Notes: generated by a model not told the origin, from the letters alone. 64,000 nt of DNA from Pseudomonas silvicola (GCF_026651855.1 NZ_CP093280.1:7462501-7526500), one strand, 5' to 3'. Shown: positions 26,913 through 36,863, numbered from the stretch's first letter. Program-made: numbers and translations.

Positions 26913-27371
26913 ATGATCAACGCCAAGCTGCTGCAACGGATGGTGGACGCTTCGGACGACGGAATCGTCGTGGCCGAACAGGAAGGCGATGACACCATCC
27001 TCATCTACGTCAACAGTGCGTTTGAACGCCTGACGGGCTACAGCTCCAATGAAATTCTCTACCAGGACTGCCGTTTTCTGCAAAATGGCGAGCGTGACGA
27101 GCCGGCGCTGCGACTGATCCGCCAGGCCATCGCCAGTGGTCAGCCGTGCCGCCAACGCCTGCGCAATTACCGCAAGGACGGCACGCCGTTCTGGAACGAA
27201 CTGTCGATCACCCCGGTGTACAACGATACGGACAAGCTTACCTATTTCATCGGCATCCAGAAGGATGTCACCGAGCAGGTTGAAGCCCAGCAACGCGTAG
27301 CCGAGCTGCAACGACAGCTGGGTGAAGCACGGGCGCGCATTCTTGCCCTGGAAAACGACCAACGGCGGTAA
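26913..27371 (+). CDS. Short LOV-domain blue-light photoreceptor
   Basis: A 152-residue protein made of one LOV (PAS) domain with N- and C-terminal helices and no output domain, closely resembling P. putida PpSB1-LOV. Cys53 in YQDCRFLQ is the residue that forms the flavin adduct in light. Asn and Gln flavin contacts are seen in RNYRKDGTPFWNELSI and YFIGIQKDVTEQ. The C-terminal coiled-coil helix (VEAQQRVAELQRQLGEARAR) suits dimerisation. The start MINAKLLQRM matches the family; five codons of open frame precede it. The next gene follows by 63 bases, and a LitR-like regulator faces the pair. Confidence 0.92.
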   Translation: MINAKLLQRMVDASDDGIVVAEQEGDDTILIYVNSAFERLTGYSSNEILYQDCRFLQNGERDEPALRLIRQAIASGQPCRQRLRNYRKDGTPFWNELSITPVYNDTDKLTYFIGIQKDVTEQVEAQQRVAELQRQLGEARARILALENDQRR

Positions 27372-27434
27372 CTAAAGCGGCTTTGCGTGGTCTACCTTCC
27401 GAACAACCGTTTTTCTTGAACCTCGAGCCCGATC

Positions 27435-28040
27435 ATGCCAGTTGATGCCCTCCTGACCCAGGATGAGCTGGACTTCATTCGAACGATGCAGCACAACCCG
27501 CAGCTCAATGTTCGCGACACTACCGCGAGCCTGCTGGTCAATGGCGGCACCCAGGTTCGCGACCTGCTGACTCGCCTGGCGGCCAATGAACAGGTCACCC
27601 TCCAGGCGCAGTTCGAGAACCAGCAAATGAGCTTCCCTCTGCAATTGGTGGAAGACGAATTTCACGCCCTGCACCTGCAACTTGGTGCGCCGAGCATCTA
27701 TGAAGACGGCCCCATGGTTCGCCCTTGGCGCTTGACGCTCAATGAGCCGGTGGTGCTGGAAAACGACAAAGGCCAGATCAGCAACTATTGGGTGCGGGAA
27801 ATCTCGTTCGAAGGCGTGCTGCTGGAAATGCGCAACGGGCAGCGGCCGCCAAGGCGCTTTTCACTGTGGTTCAGCCCAGCCGGCCATGAGCCCATGCCGC
27901 TGCGTGGCACTCTGCGCCGCAAGACCGAGCAAGGCCACTACGCCTACCGGTTGAGCCAGGACAACCTGCAGGAAACCGAACGGCTGCGCCAGTACATCCT
28001 CGCCCAGCACCGCCGCACGCACCCGCAAATGCACGCCTGA
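27435..28040 (+). CDS. Hypothetical protein with degenerate PilZ-like C-terminus
   Basis: A 201-residue soluble protein that I do not recognise by name. Residues about 20-85 are mixed beta; residues 95-185 resemble a PilZ domain in layout, with REISFEGVLLEM where PilZ has the [DN]xSxxG motif, and a terminal ETERLRQYILAQHR helix. The RxxxR motif needed for cyclic-di-GMP is not evident, so binding is doubtful. It lies 63 bases downstream of the LOV gene, same strand, and converges on the LitR-like gene. A role in the same light response is only inference. Confidence 0.6.
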   Translation: MPVDALLTQDELDFIRTMQHNPQLNVRDTTASLLVNGGTQVRDLLTRLAANEQVTLQAQFENQQMSFPLQLVEDEFHALHLQLGAPSIYEDGPMVRPWRLTLNEPVVLENDKGQISNYWVREISFEGVLLEMRNGQRPPRRFSLWFSPAGHEPMPLRGTLRRKTEQGHYAYRLSQDNLQETERLRQYILAQHRRTHPQMHA

Positions 28041-28046
28041 CCCTGC

Positions 28047-29000
28047 TCAGGTGTCCAGGTGCCCGGCCAGGTATTGTTGCAACCGGCGCTGCATGAGGCG
28101 CCCCTCGCTACCCAGGCAGGCTATTTCACTACCGGCCACGGCGTCCTGGATCAGGTCGCTGGCGTCACCCGCCACCATCAAGGGGCAATCCAGGCTCAAG
28201 CCCAGTTTGCGCAGGCGCTTGGGCATGTCCACCGCCGGCGGGTGGTTGGAATAGAGCACCACGGCTTGCGGCGCACGCTTCTCGACCACCAGGCTCAACT
28301 CATCCAGCGGCTGCCCCAGGGCCAGTACCTGAACGGCAATGTCGTCGCTGGCCATCAGCAACCCCGCCACCAGCAACTCCAGCTCACGGCACTGCCCCGG
28401 CACCGCCGCCAGCAACACCGTGCAATCCTGCGCCTGACCTTGCACCCATTGCAGGCGTTGCAGCGTGCGGGCACGCAGGAAGTTGTCCAGCAGCAGCCAT
28501 TCGCTGGTCTGGCCGAACGCCTCCTGGCGCACCAGCAGTTCGTGCCATACCGGCATCAATATGTCCTGAAACACCACCACCATCGGGTAACTGGAGAACA
28601 CCTGGCCGTAGATCTGTTCCAGCCGGCGCTCATCGAACGCATTCACGGCTCGCCGTACCTGTTGTTGCCACTCTCCCCATTCACTGCTGACCGGCTGGCG
28701 TCGCACCGGCGCGTCCTGCACCTTCAGCGCCTGGCTGCGGGCCAGGATCTTGCCGACCTTGCTGACGGCCACGCCGCGCTCGATCCACCCAAGGATGCTG
28801 CGCACCTCATCGATGTCAGCCTGGGAATAGAGCCGGTGCCCACTTTCAGTGCGCGTAGGCTGGACCAGCCCATAACGGCGCTCCCAGGCACGCAACGTTA
28901 CCGGGTTGATGCCAGTCAATCGCGCCACTTCACGAATGGGAAACAGCTCCTGGCGCGAAAACTCGCTGGCAGCGGTGGAAGCTGGAACGGTATCTGACAT
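28047..29000 (-). CDS. LitR/CarH-type MerR regulator lacking B12 ligands
   Basis: A 317-residue transcription factor: MerR winged helix at residues 20-88 (FPIREVARLTGINPVTLRAWERRYGL), a helical bundle at about 110-190 and a cobalamin-binding-like Rossmann domain at about 190-315. CarH-type light sensors hold adenosylcobalamin through an EH pair and a His in the loop before the Rossmann helix; here I read Glu167-Trp168 and Arg205 in QCRELE, so both His are gone. P. putida has such B12-less LitR homologues that respond to light through a LOV protein. The neighbouring LOV gene suggests the same here. Confidence 0.85.
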   Translation of the reverse strand: MSDTVPASTAASEFSRQELFPIREVARLTGINPVTLRAWERRYGLVQPTRTESGHRLYSQADIDEVRSILGWIERGVAVSKVGKILARSQALKVQDAPVRRQPVSSEWGEWQQQVRRAVNAFDERRLEQIYGQVFSSYPMVVVFQDILMPVWHELLVRQEAFGQTSEWLLLDNFLRARTLQRLQWVQGQAQDCTVLLAAVPGQCRELELLVAGLLMASDDIAVQVLALGQPLDELSLVVEKRAPQAVVLYSNHPPAVDMPKRLRKLGLSLDCPLMVAGDASDLIQDAVAGSEIACLGSEGRLMQRRLQQYLAGHLDT

Positions 29001-29215
29001 CGTTGGTTGCCGGGGCTAGGGGAATATCCCGATAGTGTACCGCGCATGATGGCGAGCACCCAAGGCGTTGAAAAAATGGCGCCACGAAAACAACACTGGC
29101 GTAATTTCACCGAACAGGAATAATCCTTGCTTGTTTTTCCATGCAGGCCACCACCCCGGCCTGCATTTCAGAGGCACGCCCTACCCGGGAAGCCGTTTTC
29201 GCACGGAGATATACA

Positions 29216-29773
29216 ATGTCTGCTCCCGTCACCCTGATGGTTGCGCGCCGCGTCGCCCATGGCCGCTACCATGACCTGATCGCCTGGCTGCGCGAAGGTG
29301 AGCAATTGGCCACCGACTTTCCCGGTTACCTGGGCTCGGGCGTGCTGGCCCCGCCCCCCGATGATGATGAGTTTCAGATCATCTTCCGCTTCGCCGACGA
29401 AACCACTCTGCACACCTGGGAACACTCGGCCTCGCGCAGCGCCTGGCTTGCCCGTGGCAGCGGCCTGTTCGCCCAACCCCACGAGCATCGGGTCAGCGGC
29501 ATCGACGGCTGGTTCGGCGACACCGGCCACGCTCGCCCGCCACGCTGGAAGCAGGCAGTGGCGATCTGGGTCGCATTTTTCCCGGTTTCATTGCTGTTCA
29601 ACTTCCTGCTGGGGCCACTTCTGAACGAGTTGAGCCTGTTACCGCGCATCTTTGTCAGCACCCTGGCCCTGACGCCGATCATGGTGTATTTCTTCATTCC
29701 GTTGTCCACGCGCCTGTTGCAACCGTGGCTGCATCCGACACCTCAGCGCCCGTTCGCCGCGCAGCCACGCTGA
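29216..29773 (+). CDS. Antibiotic-biosynthesis-monooxygenase-like membrane protein
   Basis: A 185-residue protein: an N-terminal dimeric alpha/beta barrel of the ABM type (about residues 1-95, with LMVARRVAHGRYHDLIAWL and FQIIFRFADE) followed by two membrane helices (about 115-135 and 145-165). The ABM-plus-two-helices layout is common in bacteria and has no established reaction. The start MSAPVTLMV is marked by GGAG; the frame is open further upstream without a site. It is divergent from the LitR-like gene, with 215 bases between, and could be one of its targets. Confidence 0.75.
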   Translation: MSAPVTLMVARRVAHGRYHDLIAWLREGEQLATDFPGYLGSGVLAPPPDDDEFQIIFRFADETTLHTWEHSASRSAWLARGSGLFAQPHEHRVSGIDGWFGDTGHARPPRWKQAVAIWVAFFPVSLLFNFLLGPLLNELSLLPRIFVSTLALTPIMVYFFIPLSTRLLQPWLHPTPQRPFAAQPR

Positions 29774-29891
29774 ACGCTGCGCTTGGCGGTCCGCGACAGC
29801 TCCGGGCAAGCCAGCTCCCACACCGGTGATGCGTTGTGCTTGAGGGCCCACTGGTATAAGTTCCCGGTAGCCCCCTGCCGCGAGCTTCCGC

Positions 29892-30596
29892 ATGCCTACA
29901 GCCCCCATTCTGATCACCGGCGCCAGCCAGCGCGTTGGCCTGCATTGCGCCGAACGCCTGCTGGACGACGGCCACCCGGTGATCATCAGCTACCGCAGCG
30001 AACGCGAAGGCCTTGAGCGCCTGCGGGAACGGGGGGCGCTTACCCTGTTCGCCGACTTCAGCGACGAGGCCGGCATTCTGGCGTTCATCGCCGTGCTGAA
30101 GAAACACACCGACGCCTTGCGCGCCATCGTTCATAATGCTTCCAGTTGGCAGGCGGACACGCCCGGGCAAGAGGCCCAGGCGTTCGCACAGATGGTCAGC
30201 GTGCACATGCTGGCGCCGTACCTGATCAACCTCCATTGCGCCGACCTGCTGCACGCAAGCCCGCAGGCCGACATCGTGCATATCAGCGACGACGTGGCCC
30301 GCAAGGGCAGCAGCAAGCACATCGCCTATTGCGCGACCAAGGCAGGGCTGGACAGCCTCACGCTGTCGTTCGCAGCCAAATACGCGCCGCGCATCAAGGT
30401 CAACGGCATTGCCCCGGCGCTGCTGATGTTCAATGAAGACGACGACGCGGCGTACCGCGCCAAGACCCTGGCCAAGTCGGCCATGGGCATCGAGCCAGGA
30501 CCGCAGGTGGTCTACCAGAGCCTGCGCTACCTCATGGACAACCCCTATGTCACCGGCACTACCTTGACCGTCAACGGCGGCCGGCACGTAAAATAA
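29892..30596 (+). CDS. folM: FolM, dihydromonapterin reductase
   Basis: A 234-residue short-chain dehydrogenase with [15 protein letters not shown] at the N-terminus, VHNASSW in place of NNAG, and the catalytic YCATKAG. NADPH-dependent reduction of dihydromonapterin to tetrahydromonapterin, the cofactor of phenylalanine hydroxylase in pseudomonads, is the known role. First gene of the folM-folE-folX cluster, followed by folE after 26 bases. Confidence 0.87.
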   Translation: MPTAPILITGASQRVGLHCAERLLDDGHPVIISYRSEREGLERLRERGALTLFADFSDEAGILAFIAVLKKHTDALRAIVHNASSWQADTPGQEAQAFAQMVSVHMLAPYLINLHCADLLHASPQADIVHISDDVARKGSSKHIAYCATKAGLDSLTLSFAAKYAPRIKVNGIAPALLMFNEDDDAAYRAKTLAKSAMGIEPGPQVVYQSLRYLMDNPYVTGTTLTVNGGRHVK

Positions 30597-30622
30597 GCGC
30601 TTGGCGCGAGGAAGTAGCCTTC

Positions 30623-31183
30623 ATGAATTCAAGCCTGCCGCAGCATTACCGCGAAATTCTCAAGGACCTGGGTGAAGACCCGGACCGCGAAGGCCTGGTG
30701 GACACGCCCAAGCGCGCCGCCAAGGCCATGCAGTACCTATGTCATGGTTATGACCAGACACTGGAGCAAATCGTCAACGGCGCCCTGTTCGCCTCGGACA
30801 ACGACGAAATGGTGATCGTCAAGGACATCGAACTGTACTCCCTGTGCGAGCACCATCTGCTGCCCTTCATCGGCAAGGCCCAGGTGGCCTATATCCCCAC
30901 CGGCAAAGTGCTGGGGCTGTCGAAGATCGCGCGCATCGTCGACATGTTCGCCCGTCGCCTGCAGATTCAGGAGAACCTGACACGCCAGATCGCCGAGGCG
31001 GTGCGTGACGTGACCCAGGCCGCCGGTGTGGCCGTGGTGATCGAGGCTCAGCACATGTGCATGATGATGCGCGGCGTGGAAAAACAGAACTCGGTGATGA
31101 ACACCTCGGTCATGCTCGGCGCCTTCCGCGATTCGAGCACTACCCGCCAGGAATTCCTGCAATTGATTGGACGGAGCAAGTAG
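30623..31183 (+). CDS. folE: GTP cyclohydrolase I
   Basis: A 186-residue enzyme that converts GTP to 7,8-dihydroneopterin triphosphate, first step for folate and monapterin. Zinc and active-site residues lie in [22 protein letters not shown] and in the [18 protein letters not shown] block. GAGG stands upstream of the ATG. The gene is flanked by folM and folX, so this copy probably feeds monapterin rather than folate. Confidence 0.93.
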   Translation: MNSSLPQHYREILKDLGEDPDREGLVDTPKRAAKAMQYLCHGYDQTLEQIVNGALFASDNDEMVIVKDIELYSLCEHHLLPFIGKAQVAYIPTGKVLGLSKIARIVDMFARRLQIQENLTRQIAEAVRDVTQAAGVAVVIEAQHMCMMMRGVEKQNSVMNTSVMLGAFRDSSTTRQEFLQLIGRSK

Positions 31184-31185
31184 CA

Positions 31186-31557
31186 ATGCCACAACTGGAG
31201 CCAGGAACCGCGCGCATCCGGGTCAAGGACCTGCGCCTGCGCACGTTTATCGGAATCAACGAAGAAGAGATCCTCAACAAGCAGGATGTGCTGATCAACC
31301 TCACCATCCTCTATGCGGCCCAGGAAGCGGTGCGTGACAACGACATCGACCACGCGCTGAACTATCGCACCATCACCAAGGCGGTGATCCAGCATGTCGA
31401 GGGCAACCGCTTCGCGCTGCTCGAACGCCTGACCCAGGAGTTGCTGGACCTGGTCATGGCCAACGAAGCCGTGCGCTACGCCGAGGTCGAAGTCGACAAA
31501 CCCCATGCCCTGCGCTTTGCCGAGTCGGTGTCGATCACCCTCGCCGGGCGCCGCTGA
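31186..31557 (+). CDS. folX: FolX, dihydroneopterin triphosphate 2'-epimerase
   Basis: A 123-residue member of the FolB/FolX family, with [20 protein letters not shown] and [18 protein letters not shown]. FolX epimerises dihydroneopterin triphosphate to the monapterin form; the folM/folE context and sequence favour FolX over FolB aldolase. The start [13 protein letters not shown] lies two bases after the folE stop, with GGAG inside the end of folE. Confidence 0.88.
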   Translation: MPQLEPGTARIRVKDLRLRTFIGINEEEILNKQDVLINLTILYAAQEAVRDNDIDHALNYRTITKAVIQHVEGNRFALLERLTQELLDLVMANEAVRYAEVEVDKPHALRFAESVSITLAGRR

Positions 31558-31568
31558 CAGGAATGAAC

Positions 31569-31865
31569 ATGAACGAGCAACAACGCCTGGAACTCGAAGC
31601 CGCGGCCTTCCGCCGCCTGGTGGAGCACCTGGGCAAGCGCACCGACGTGCAGAACATCGACCTGATGAACCTGGCTGGCTTCTGCCGCAACTGCCTGTCC
31701 AAGTGGTACAAGGCCGAGGCCGATGAGCGCCAGATCGAGGTCAGCCTCGATGACGCCCGCGAAGTGGTGTACGGCATGCCGTACAGCGAGTGGAAAAATC
31801 TCTACCAGAAAGAAGCCAGCGCCGACCAGCAAGCGGCGTTCGCCAAAGGAAAACAGCATGACTGA
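31569..31865 (+). CDS. DUF1244 protein
   Basis: A 98-residue helical protein of the DUF1244 family, with RLVEHLGKRTDVQNIDLMNLAGFCRNCLSKWY and VYGMPYSEWKN. Function is unknown; the conserved Cys pair (FCRNCL) could bind metal. The second of two ATGs is preferred because AGGA is six bases in front of it. It sits 11 bases after folX and overlaps the HopJ gene by eight bases, so all five genes from folM are probably one transcript. Confidence 0.85.
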   Translation: MNEQQRLELEAAAFRRLVEHLGKRTDVQNIDLMNLAGFCRNCLSKWYKAEADERQIEVSLDDAREVVYGMPYSEWKNLYQKEASADQQAAFAKGKQHD

Positions 31866-32199
31866 CTTGAACACCCTGCGCGCCAGCCTCGACAGCGGCG
31901 AACACGCGTTCGCCGATACCCTGGCGTTCGTGGCGGCGCACTATGACTACCAGCCCCAGGCTTTCACCAACGGTGACGTGGAAAACGCCGCCGGCCAGAA
32001 CGAAGGCTCCTGCAAGACCATCGGCCTGGCCGTGCTGGAAGGCCTGAGCGACCAGCACGTGCTGCTGGCGTTCGGCGAGCACTACCGCTCGGTGGTGGCC
32101 ACCCCCGAGGGCACTGACCACGGCAACATCCGCAACCTGATCGCCCACGGCCTGGCCGGAGTAAAGTTTGCCGGGCAACCACTGACCCGCAAGGCCTGA
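31858..32199 (+). CDS. HopJ-family protein
   Basis: A 113-residue protein of the HopJ type III effector family (TLRASLDSGEHAFADTLAFVAAHYDYQPQAF; QNEGSCKTIGLAVL; LLAFGEHYRSVV). The name comes from plant-pathogen effectors, but the family is widespread in non-pathogenic bacteria and no type III system is seen here. It overlaps DUF1244 by eight bases and ends the pterin operon. AAAGGA supports the start. The true function is unknown. Confidence 0.85.
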   Translation: MTDLNTLRASLDSGEHAFADTLAFVAAHYDYQPQAFTNGDVENAAGQNEGSCKTIGLAVLEGLSDQHVLLAFGEHYRSVVATPEGTDHGNIRNLIAHGLAGVKFAGQPLTRKA

Positions 32200-32204
32200 A
32201 ACCC

Positions 32205-32247
32205 AGGCACAAAAAAACCGGCCTGAGTAGCCGGTTTTTTTGTGCCT
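32205..32247. terminator. Bidirectional terminator between hopJ and trxB
   Basis: A perfect 18-bp stem (32205-32222 with 32230-32247) contains a 7-base A-run in one arm and T-run in the other, so it serves both converging genes. Confidence 0.93.
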
Positions 32248-32286
32248 GGCGCGGCCCTTCGCAGGGTCGGGCCCATGCAAGGCCTG

Positions 32287-33312
<1,026 letters not shown>

Positions 33313-33314
33313 TT

Positions 33315-33362
33315 AAAAAAGGACGGCTGAAACCTTGGGGAAGGCTATTGCTCACCCGTCCT
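33315..33362 (-). terminator. Terminator of the peroxiredoxin gene
   Basis: Read leftwards, AGGACGG (33356-33362) pairs with CCGTCCT (33320-33326) and is followed by six T. A small inner hairpin (33333-33344) fills the 29-base loop. Confidence 0.7.
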
Positions 33363-33370
33363 GGAAACCG

Positions 33371-33970
33371 TTACAGGCTGGTGGCGTTCTCGGCCAGGTA
33401 GTCAGCCACGCCTTTGGCGTCGGCCTTCATGCCTTTCTGGCCTGGACGCCAGCCCGCCGGGCAGACTTCGCCATACTGCTCGGTGAATTGTAGCGCCTCG
33501 ACCAGGCGTACCATCTCGTCGACTTCACGGCCCAGCGGCAGGTTGTTGACCACCTGGTGCTGCACGACGCCTTTCTGGTCGATCAGGAACGAGGCACGCA
33601 GGGCCACGCCGTCTTCGTGCTCGATGCCGTAGGCACGGGTGATCTCGTGCTTGACGTCGGCCACCATGGTGAATTCGACCTCGCCGATTCCGCCCTTCTC
33701 CACCGGCGTGCTGCGCCAGGCGTAGTGAGTGAACTGCGAGTCGACGGAAACGCCGACGACTTCAACGCCCAGCTCGCGGAATTTGGCGATGCGGTTGTTG
33801 TGGGCGATGATCTCGGACGGGCACACGAAGGTGAAGTCCAGTGGCCAGAAGAACAGCACCACGTACTTGCCATGCAGCGAGGACAGCTTGAAGCTGTCGA
33901 CGATCGAACCATCACCCAGCACGGCCGGAGCGTCGAAGTCGGGGGCCTGCTTGTTGACCAGAATGCTCAT
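33371..33970 (-). CDS. Typical 2-Cys peroxiredoxin (AhpC/TSA)
   Basis: A 199-residue peroxidase for hydrogen peroxide and alkyl hydroperoxides. The peroxidatic Cys50 is in DFTFVCPSE, the resolving Cys170 in EVCPAGW, and the last residues complete the C-terminal helix. The start MSILVNKQAP has AAGGAG in front; the upstream open frame has no initiation signal. trxB lies downstream, so the thioredoxin system is the likely reductant. I saw no AhpF gene. Confidence 0.92.
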   Translation of the reverse strand: MSILVNKQAPDFDAPAVLGDGSIVDSFKLSSLHGKYVVLFFWPLDFTFVCPSEIIAHNNRIAKFRELGVEVVGVSVDSQFTHYAWRSTPVEKGGIGEVEFTMVADVKHEITRAYGIEHEDGVALRASFLIDQKGVVQHQVVNNLPLGREVDEMVRLVEALQFTEQYGEVCPAGWRPGQKGMKADAKGVADYLAENATSL

Positions 33971-34206
33971 GGGGGAACTCCTTGAAGCTGAAGACTTGGG
34001 AAGGGTTTGAAATTTGATGTGCGCACTGTAGCGAGGTGGCCAAGGGTAAGGAAATATCGTTTCACAATCCACCTCATAGGCCACCTCTATCCATCCGCAC
34101 GGTATCGATCAGTGGCTTTGTTACAGTGCATTGCGGCGTGCAGGGTTCACTTTCCCGCAGGCGGCAAAGGCGCTAATGTCGCTGGGTTTTCTTTACGGAG
34201 CACACC

Positions 34207-34935
34207 ATGCAAGCCCCTGTCCTGTCCGGCCCGCAATACCTGCGCGAAGGCCTCAAACTGGTCCTGAGCCCTGGCCTGCGGCTATTTGTCCTGCTGCCGC
34301 TGGCGATCAACCTGGTGTTGTTCACCGCGCTGATCTACTTCGCCGGCCACGCGTTCAGCCAATGGGTGAACCACCTGATGCCCACGCTGCCGTCGTGGCT
34401 GAGCTTCCTCAGCTACATCCTCTGGCCGCTGTTCGTAGCGCTGGTGGTGCTGATGGTGTTTTTCTGCTTCACCCTGGTGGCCAATATTGTCTCGGCGCCG
34501 TTCAACAGCTTTTTGGCCGAGAAAGTGGAAGTGGTGGTGCGCGGCAAGGACGACTTCCCACCATTCAAGTGGAGCGAGCTGGGCCGCGAAGTGCCGCGCA
34601 CCTTGAACCGCGAGATGCGCAAGCTGGGGTATTTCCTGCCGCGCACGCTGGCGCTGTTCGTGCTGTCGTTGATCCCCGTGGTCAACGTCATCGCCGCGCC
34701 GTTATGGCTGCTGTTCGGCGTCTGGATGATGGCCATCCAGTACATCGACTACCCGGCCGACAACCACAAGATGAGTTGGCCCGACATGCTGGCCTGGCTG
34801 CGGCAGAAGCGCTGGCAGAGCCTGGGCTTTGGCGGCATCGTTTACCTGGTACTGCTGATTCCGGTGGTCAACCTGCTGATGATGCCCGCCGCCGTGGCCG
34901 GCGCCACGCTGTTCTGGGTGCGCGAGCGGGGTTGA
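34207..34935 (+). CDS. cysZ: CysZ, sulfate transporter
   Basis: A 242-residue inner-membrane protein of the CysZ/EI24 family, which lets sulfate in for cysteine synthesis. N-terminal [29 protein letters not shown], the [13 protein letters not shown] stretch after the second membrane segment, and a late hydrophobic pair are typical. It is a single gene; the divergent peroxiredoxin gene starts 236 bases upstream. Confidence 0.9.
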   Translation: MQAPVLSGPQYLREGLKLVLSPGLRLFVLLPLAINLVLFTALIYFAGHAFSQWVNHLMPTLPSWLSFLSYILWPLFVALVVLMVFFCFTLVANIVSAPFNSFLAEKVEVVVRGKDDFPPFKWSELGREVPRTLNREMRKLGYFLPRTLALFVLSLIPVVNVIAAPLWLLFGVWMMAIQYIDYPADNHKMSWPDMLAWLRQKRWQSLGFGGIVYLVLLIPVVNLLMMPAAVAGATLFWVRERG

Positions 34936-34959
34936 GCGCGGGGCCGGTGACAGCGGCCG

Positions 34960-35535
34960 TCAGGCCGCGTCGGCCCAGTACACCAGCAGGATGAACAGCC
35001 ACACCAGCAACCCTGGTACCAGGCACAGGCAGTCCACCCAGCCCAACCGGGCATTGCTTTCCCCCAGCGGGTCGTCGGCGGCGAAGTTGAGCAACTGCTG
35101 GCCCTTGCACGCCGCCAGCCCCTGCACCACCAGCATCGCCAGGCAACCCAGGTCGGTCAGTGGGTAGCCAATGTCGTTGCGGGCCATGGCATTGCACACC
35201 AGCCCCAATACCGTGGACAGCACGAACCGGTTCGCCCAGCGCTGGGGCGGCTCACTGTAATGCAGGCCGCGCTGGTGCAGCAGGTCCTGGGCACAGAACA
35301 ACAGGGCATGGGTGAAGAACACCGGCAACAAACCCCGCGCCAGGGGCGACACATCCGCCCCGGTGAACTGTCGGTAACGGCGCCAGTGCTTCCACGACCA
35401 ATACACCAGGTACAGGCCCAGGCTGGCGAAAAACAGGGTGAAGAACTTTCCTTCTGAAACGGTGTAGAACGCGGGCTCCCTGACCGCTGGCATACGCAGG
35501 TCCGCCTGAGGCGGTGCGTAAAGGTTATCGGACAT
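34960..35535 (-). CDS. Hypothetical membrane protein (DUF4234-like)
   Basis: A 191-residue membrane protein with an N-terminal NLYAPPQADL tail of the kind that precedes many small membrane proteins, then helices at about 29-48, 68-85, 100-115, 125-145 and 165-187. The segment KFFTLFFASLGLYLVYWSWKHW resembles DUF4234-type proteins. Function is unknown. It is divergent from the GT4 gene, with 125 bases between, and converges on cysZ. Confidence 0.6.
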   Translation of the reverse strand: MSDNLYAPPQADLRMPAVREPAFYTVSEGKFFTLFFASLGLYLVYWSWKHWRRYRQFTGADVSPLARGLLPVFFTHALLFCAQDLLHQRGLHYSEPPQRWANRFVLSTVLGLVCNAMARNDIGYPLTDLGCLAMLVVQGLAACKGQQLLNFAADDPLGESNARLGWVDCLCLVPGLLVWLFILLVYWADAA

Positions 35536-35598
35536 GGCGATTACCCAGATGCGCGCAGGTGGTCCTTTTACGGTAGGCGATTTCCAGCCGCTCGGAGC

Positions 35599-35616
35599 GC
35601 GTCATTAATTCGTCAT
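35599..35616 (+). promoter_or_regulatory. Candidate PhoB box upstream of the GT4 glycosyltransferase
   Basis: GCGTCATTAATTCGTCAT is a direct repeat of CGTCAT with an 11-base period and an AT spacer, matching the Pho box layout CTGTCAT-N4-CTGTCAY with one T-to-C change in each half. A -10-like CATAGT lies ten bases downstream (35627-35632), as PhoB-activated promoters have. Confidence 0.45.
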
Positions 35617-35660
35617 TGCTATGACACATAGTCGCAATCGGTTGATCCGACACTGGTTCC

Positions 35661-36863
35661 ATGACAGAGCCCTCGCTACGCATCACCCTGGTTACCGAAA
35701 CCTTCCCATCCGAAATCAACGGCGTGGCCAATACCCTCGGCCGCCTGAGCGAAGGCCTGCGCGCCCGAGGCCATCAGGTAGAAATTGTGCGCCCACGGCA
35801 AAGCGCCGACGAGCGCGGCGCGGCAGACGACCAACTGCTGCTGTGCCGCGGCTGGCCACTGCCGGGCTACCCGGGGCTGCAATGGGGCCAAGCGTCGATG
35901 CACAAGCTGTTGCGGCGCTGGCGCCGGGCCCGGCCCGACGTGCTGTACATAGCGACCGAAGGCCCGCTGGGGCTCAATGCCCTGCGCGCGGCAAGGCGTT
36001 TGAAAATCGCCGTGGTCAGCGGTTTCCACACCAACTTCCAGCAATACACCCGCGACTACGGCCTGGGCCTGTTGACGCGCGTGCTGACCGGTTACCTGCG
36101 CTGGTTCCACAACCGCACGCAACTGACCCTGGTGCCCAGCGCTACCCAGCGGCACAGTCTGGAGCGGCGTGGCTTTGAACGCTTGGCACTGCTGTCCCGG
36201 GGCGTGGACAGCCAGCTGTTCCACCCCACCCGCCGCAGCCAGGCGCTGCGCGACAGCTGGGGCCTGGACCGCGACGATATCGCCCTGATCCATGTGGGCC
36301 GGCTGGCCCCGGAAAAAAACCTCGGTTTGCTCAAGCAAACATTGGCCACCCTGCAACTGCACTATCCGTTGCAACGCCTGAAGTTGATTGTCGTCGGTGA
36401 CGGGCCCCAGCGCCTGCAACTGGAGCAATCGATGCCGGAGGCGATTTTCTGCGGGGCCAGGCGCGGCGAGGAACTGGCGACGCACTACGCCAGTGGCGAT
36501 ATCTTCCTGTTTCCCAGCCTGAGCGAGACCTTCGGCAACGTGGTACTCGAAGCCCTGGCTTCGGGGCTTGGGGTTGTGGCCTATGACGAGGCTGCCGCCG
36601 GCCAGCACATTCGCCACGGCCACAACGGCGCACTGGCCATGCCTGGCGACGAAGAAGCGTTCATCGACGCCGCCGGCTGGCTGCTGGAAGACAGCGAAAC
36701 GTTGCGCCGCATCCGCCTCAATGCACGCCAGCACGCCAGCCGCCAGGGTTGGGGCGCGATCATCGAGCAGTTCGAGACCCAGTTGCGCGGCGCCTGCCAG
36801 GCCGCCGCACAGCGCATGGGGGGTTTTGGTCTCAAACCAGGGTCGTCAACGCTTCCCGGCTGA
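35661..36863 (+). CDS. GT4-family glycosyltransferase
   Basis: A 400-residue retaining GT4 enzyme with two Rossmann domains. The N-terminal part has TETFPSEINGVANTLGRL and SGFHTNFQQYTRDYGLG; the C-terminal nucleotide-sugar domain has HVGRLAPEKNLGLL and SLSETFGNVVLEALASGLGVV with the two Glu of the EX7E motif. It is most like SQDX/mannosyltransferase-type enzymes that glycosylate diacylglycerol. With the PhoB-like box upstream, it may make phosphorus-free glycolipid in phosphate starvation (inference). The last 32 bases overlap the end of the converging reductase gene. Confidence 0.8.
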   Translation: MTEPSLRITLVTETFPSEINGVANTLGRLSEGLRARGHQVEIVRPRQSADERGAADDQLLLCRGWPLPGYPGLQWGQASMHKLLRRWRRARPDVLYIATEGPLGLNALRAARRLKIAVVSGFHTNFQQYTRDYGLGLLTRVLTGYLRWFHNRTQLTLVPSATQRHSLERRGFERLALLSRGVDSQLFHPTRRSQALRDSWGLDRDDIALIHVGRLAPEKNLGLLKQTLATLQLHYPLQRLKLIVVGDGPQRLQLEQSMPEAIFCGARRGEELATHYASGDIFLFPSLSETFGNVVLEALASGLGVVAYDEAAAGQHIRHGHNGALAMPGDEEAFIDAAGWLLEDSETLRRIRLNARQHASRQGWGAIIEQFETQLRGACQAAAQRMGGFGLKPGSSTLPG

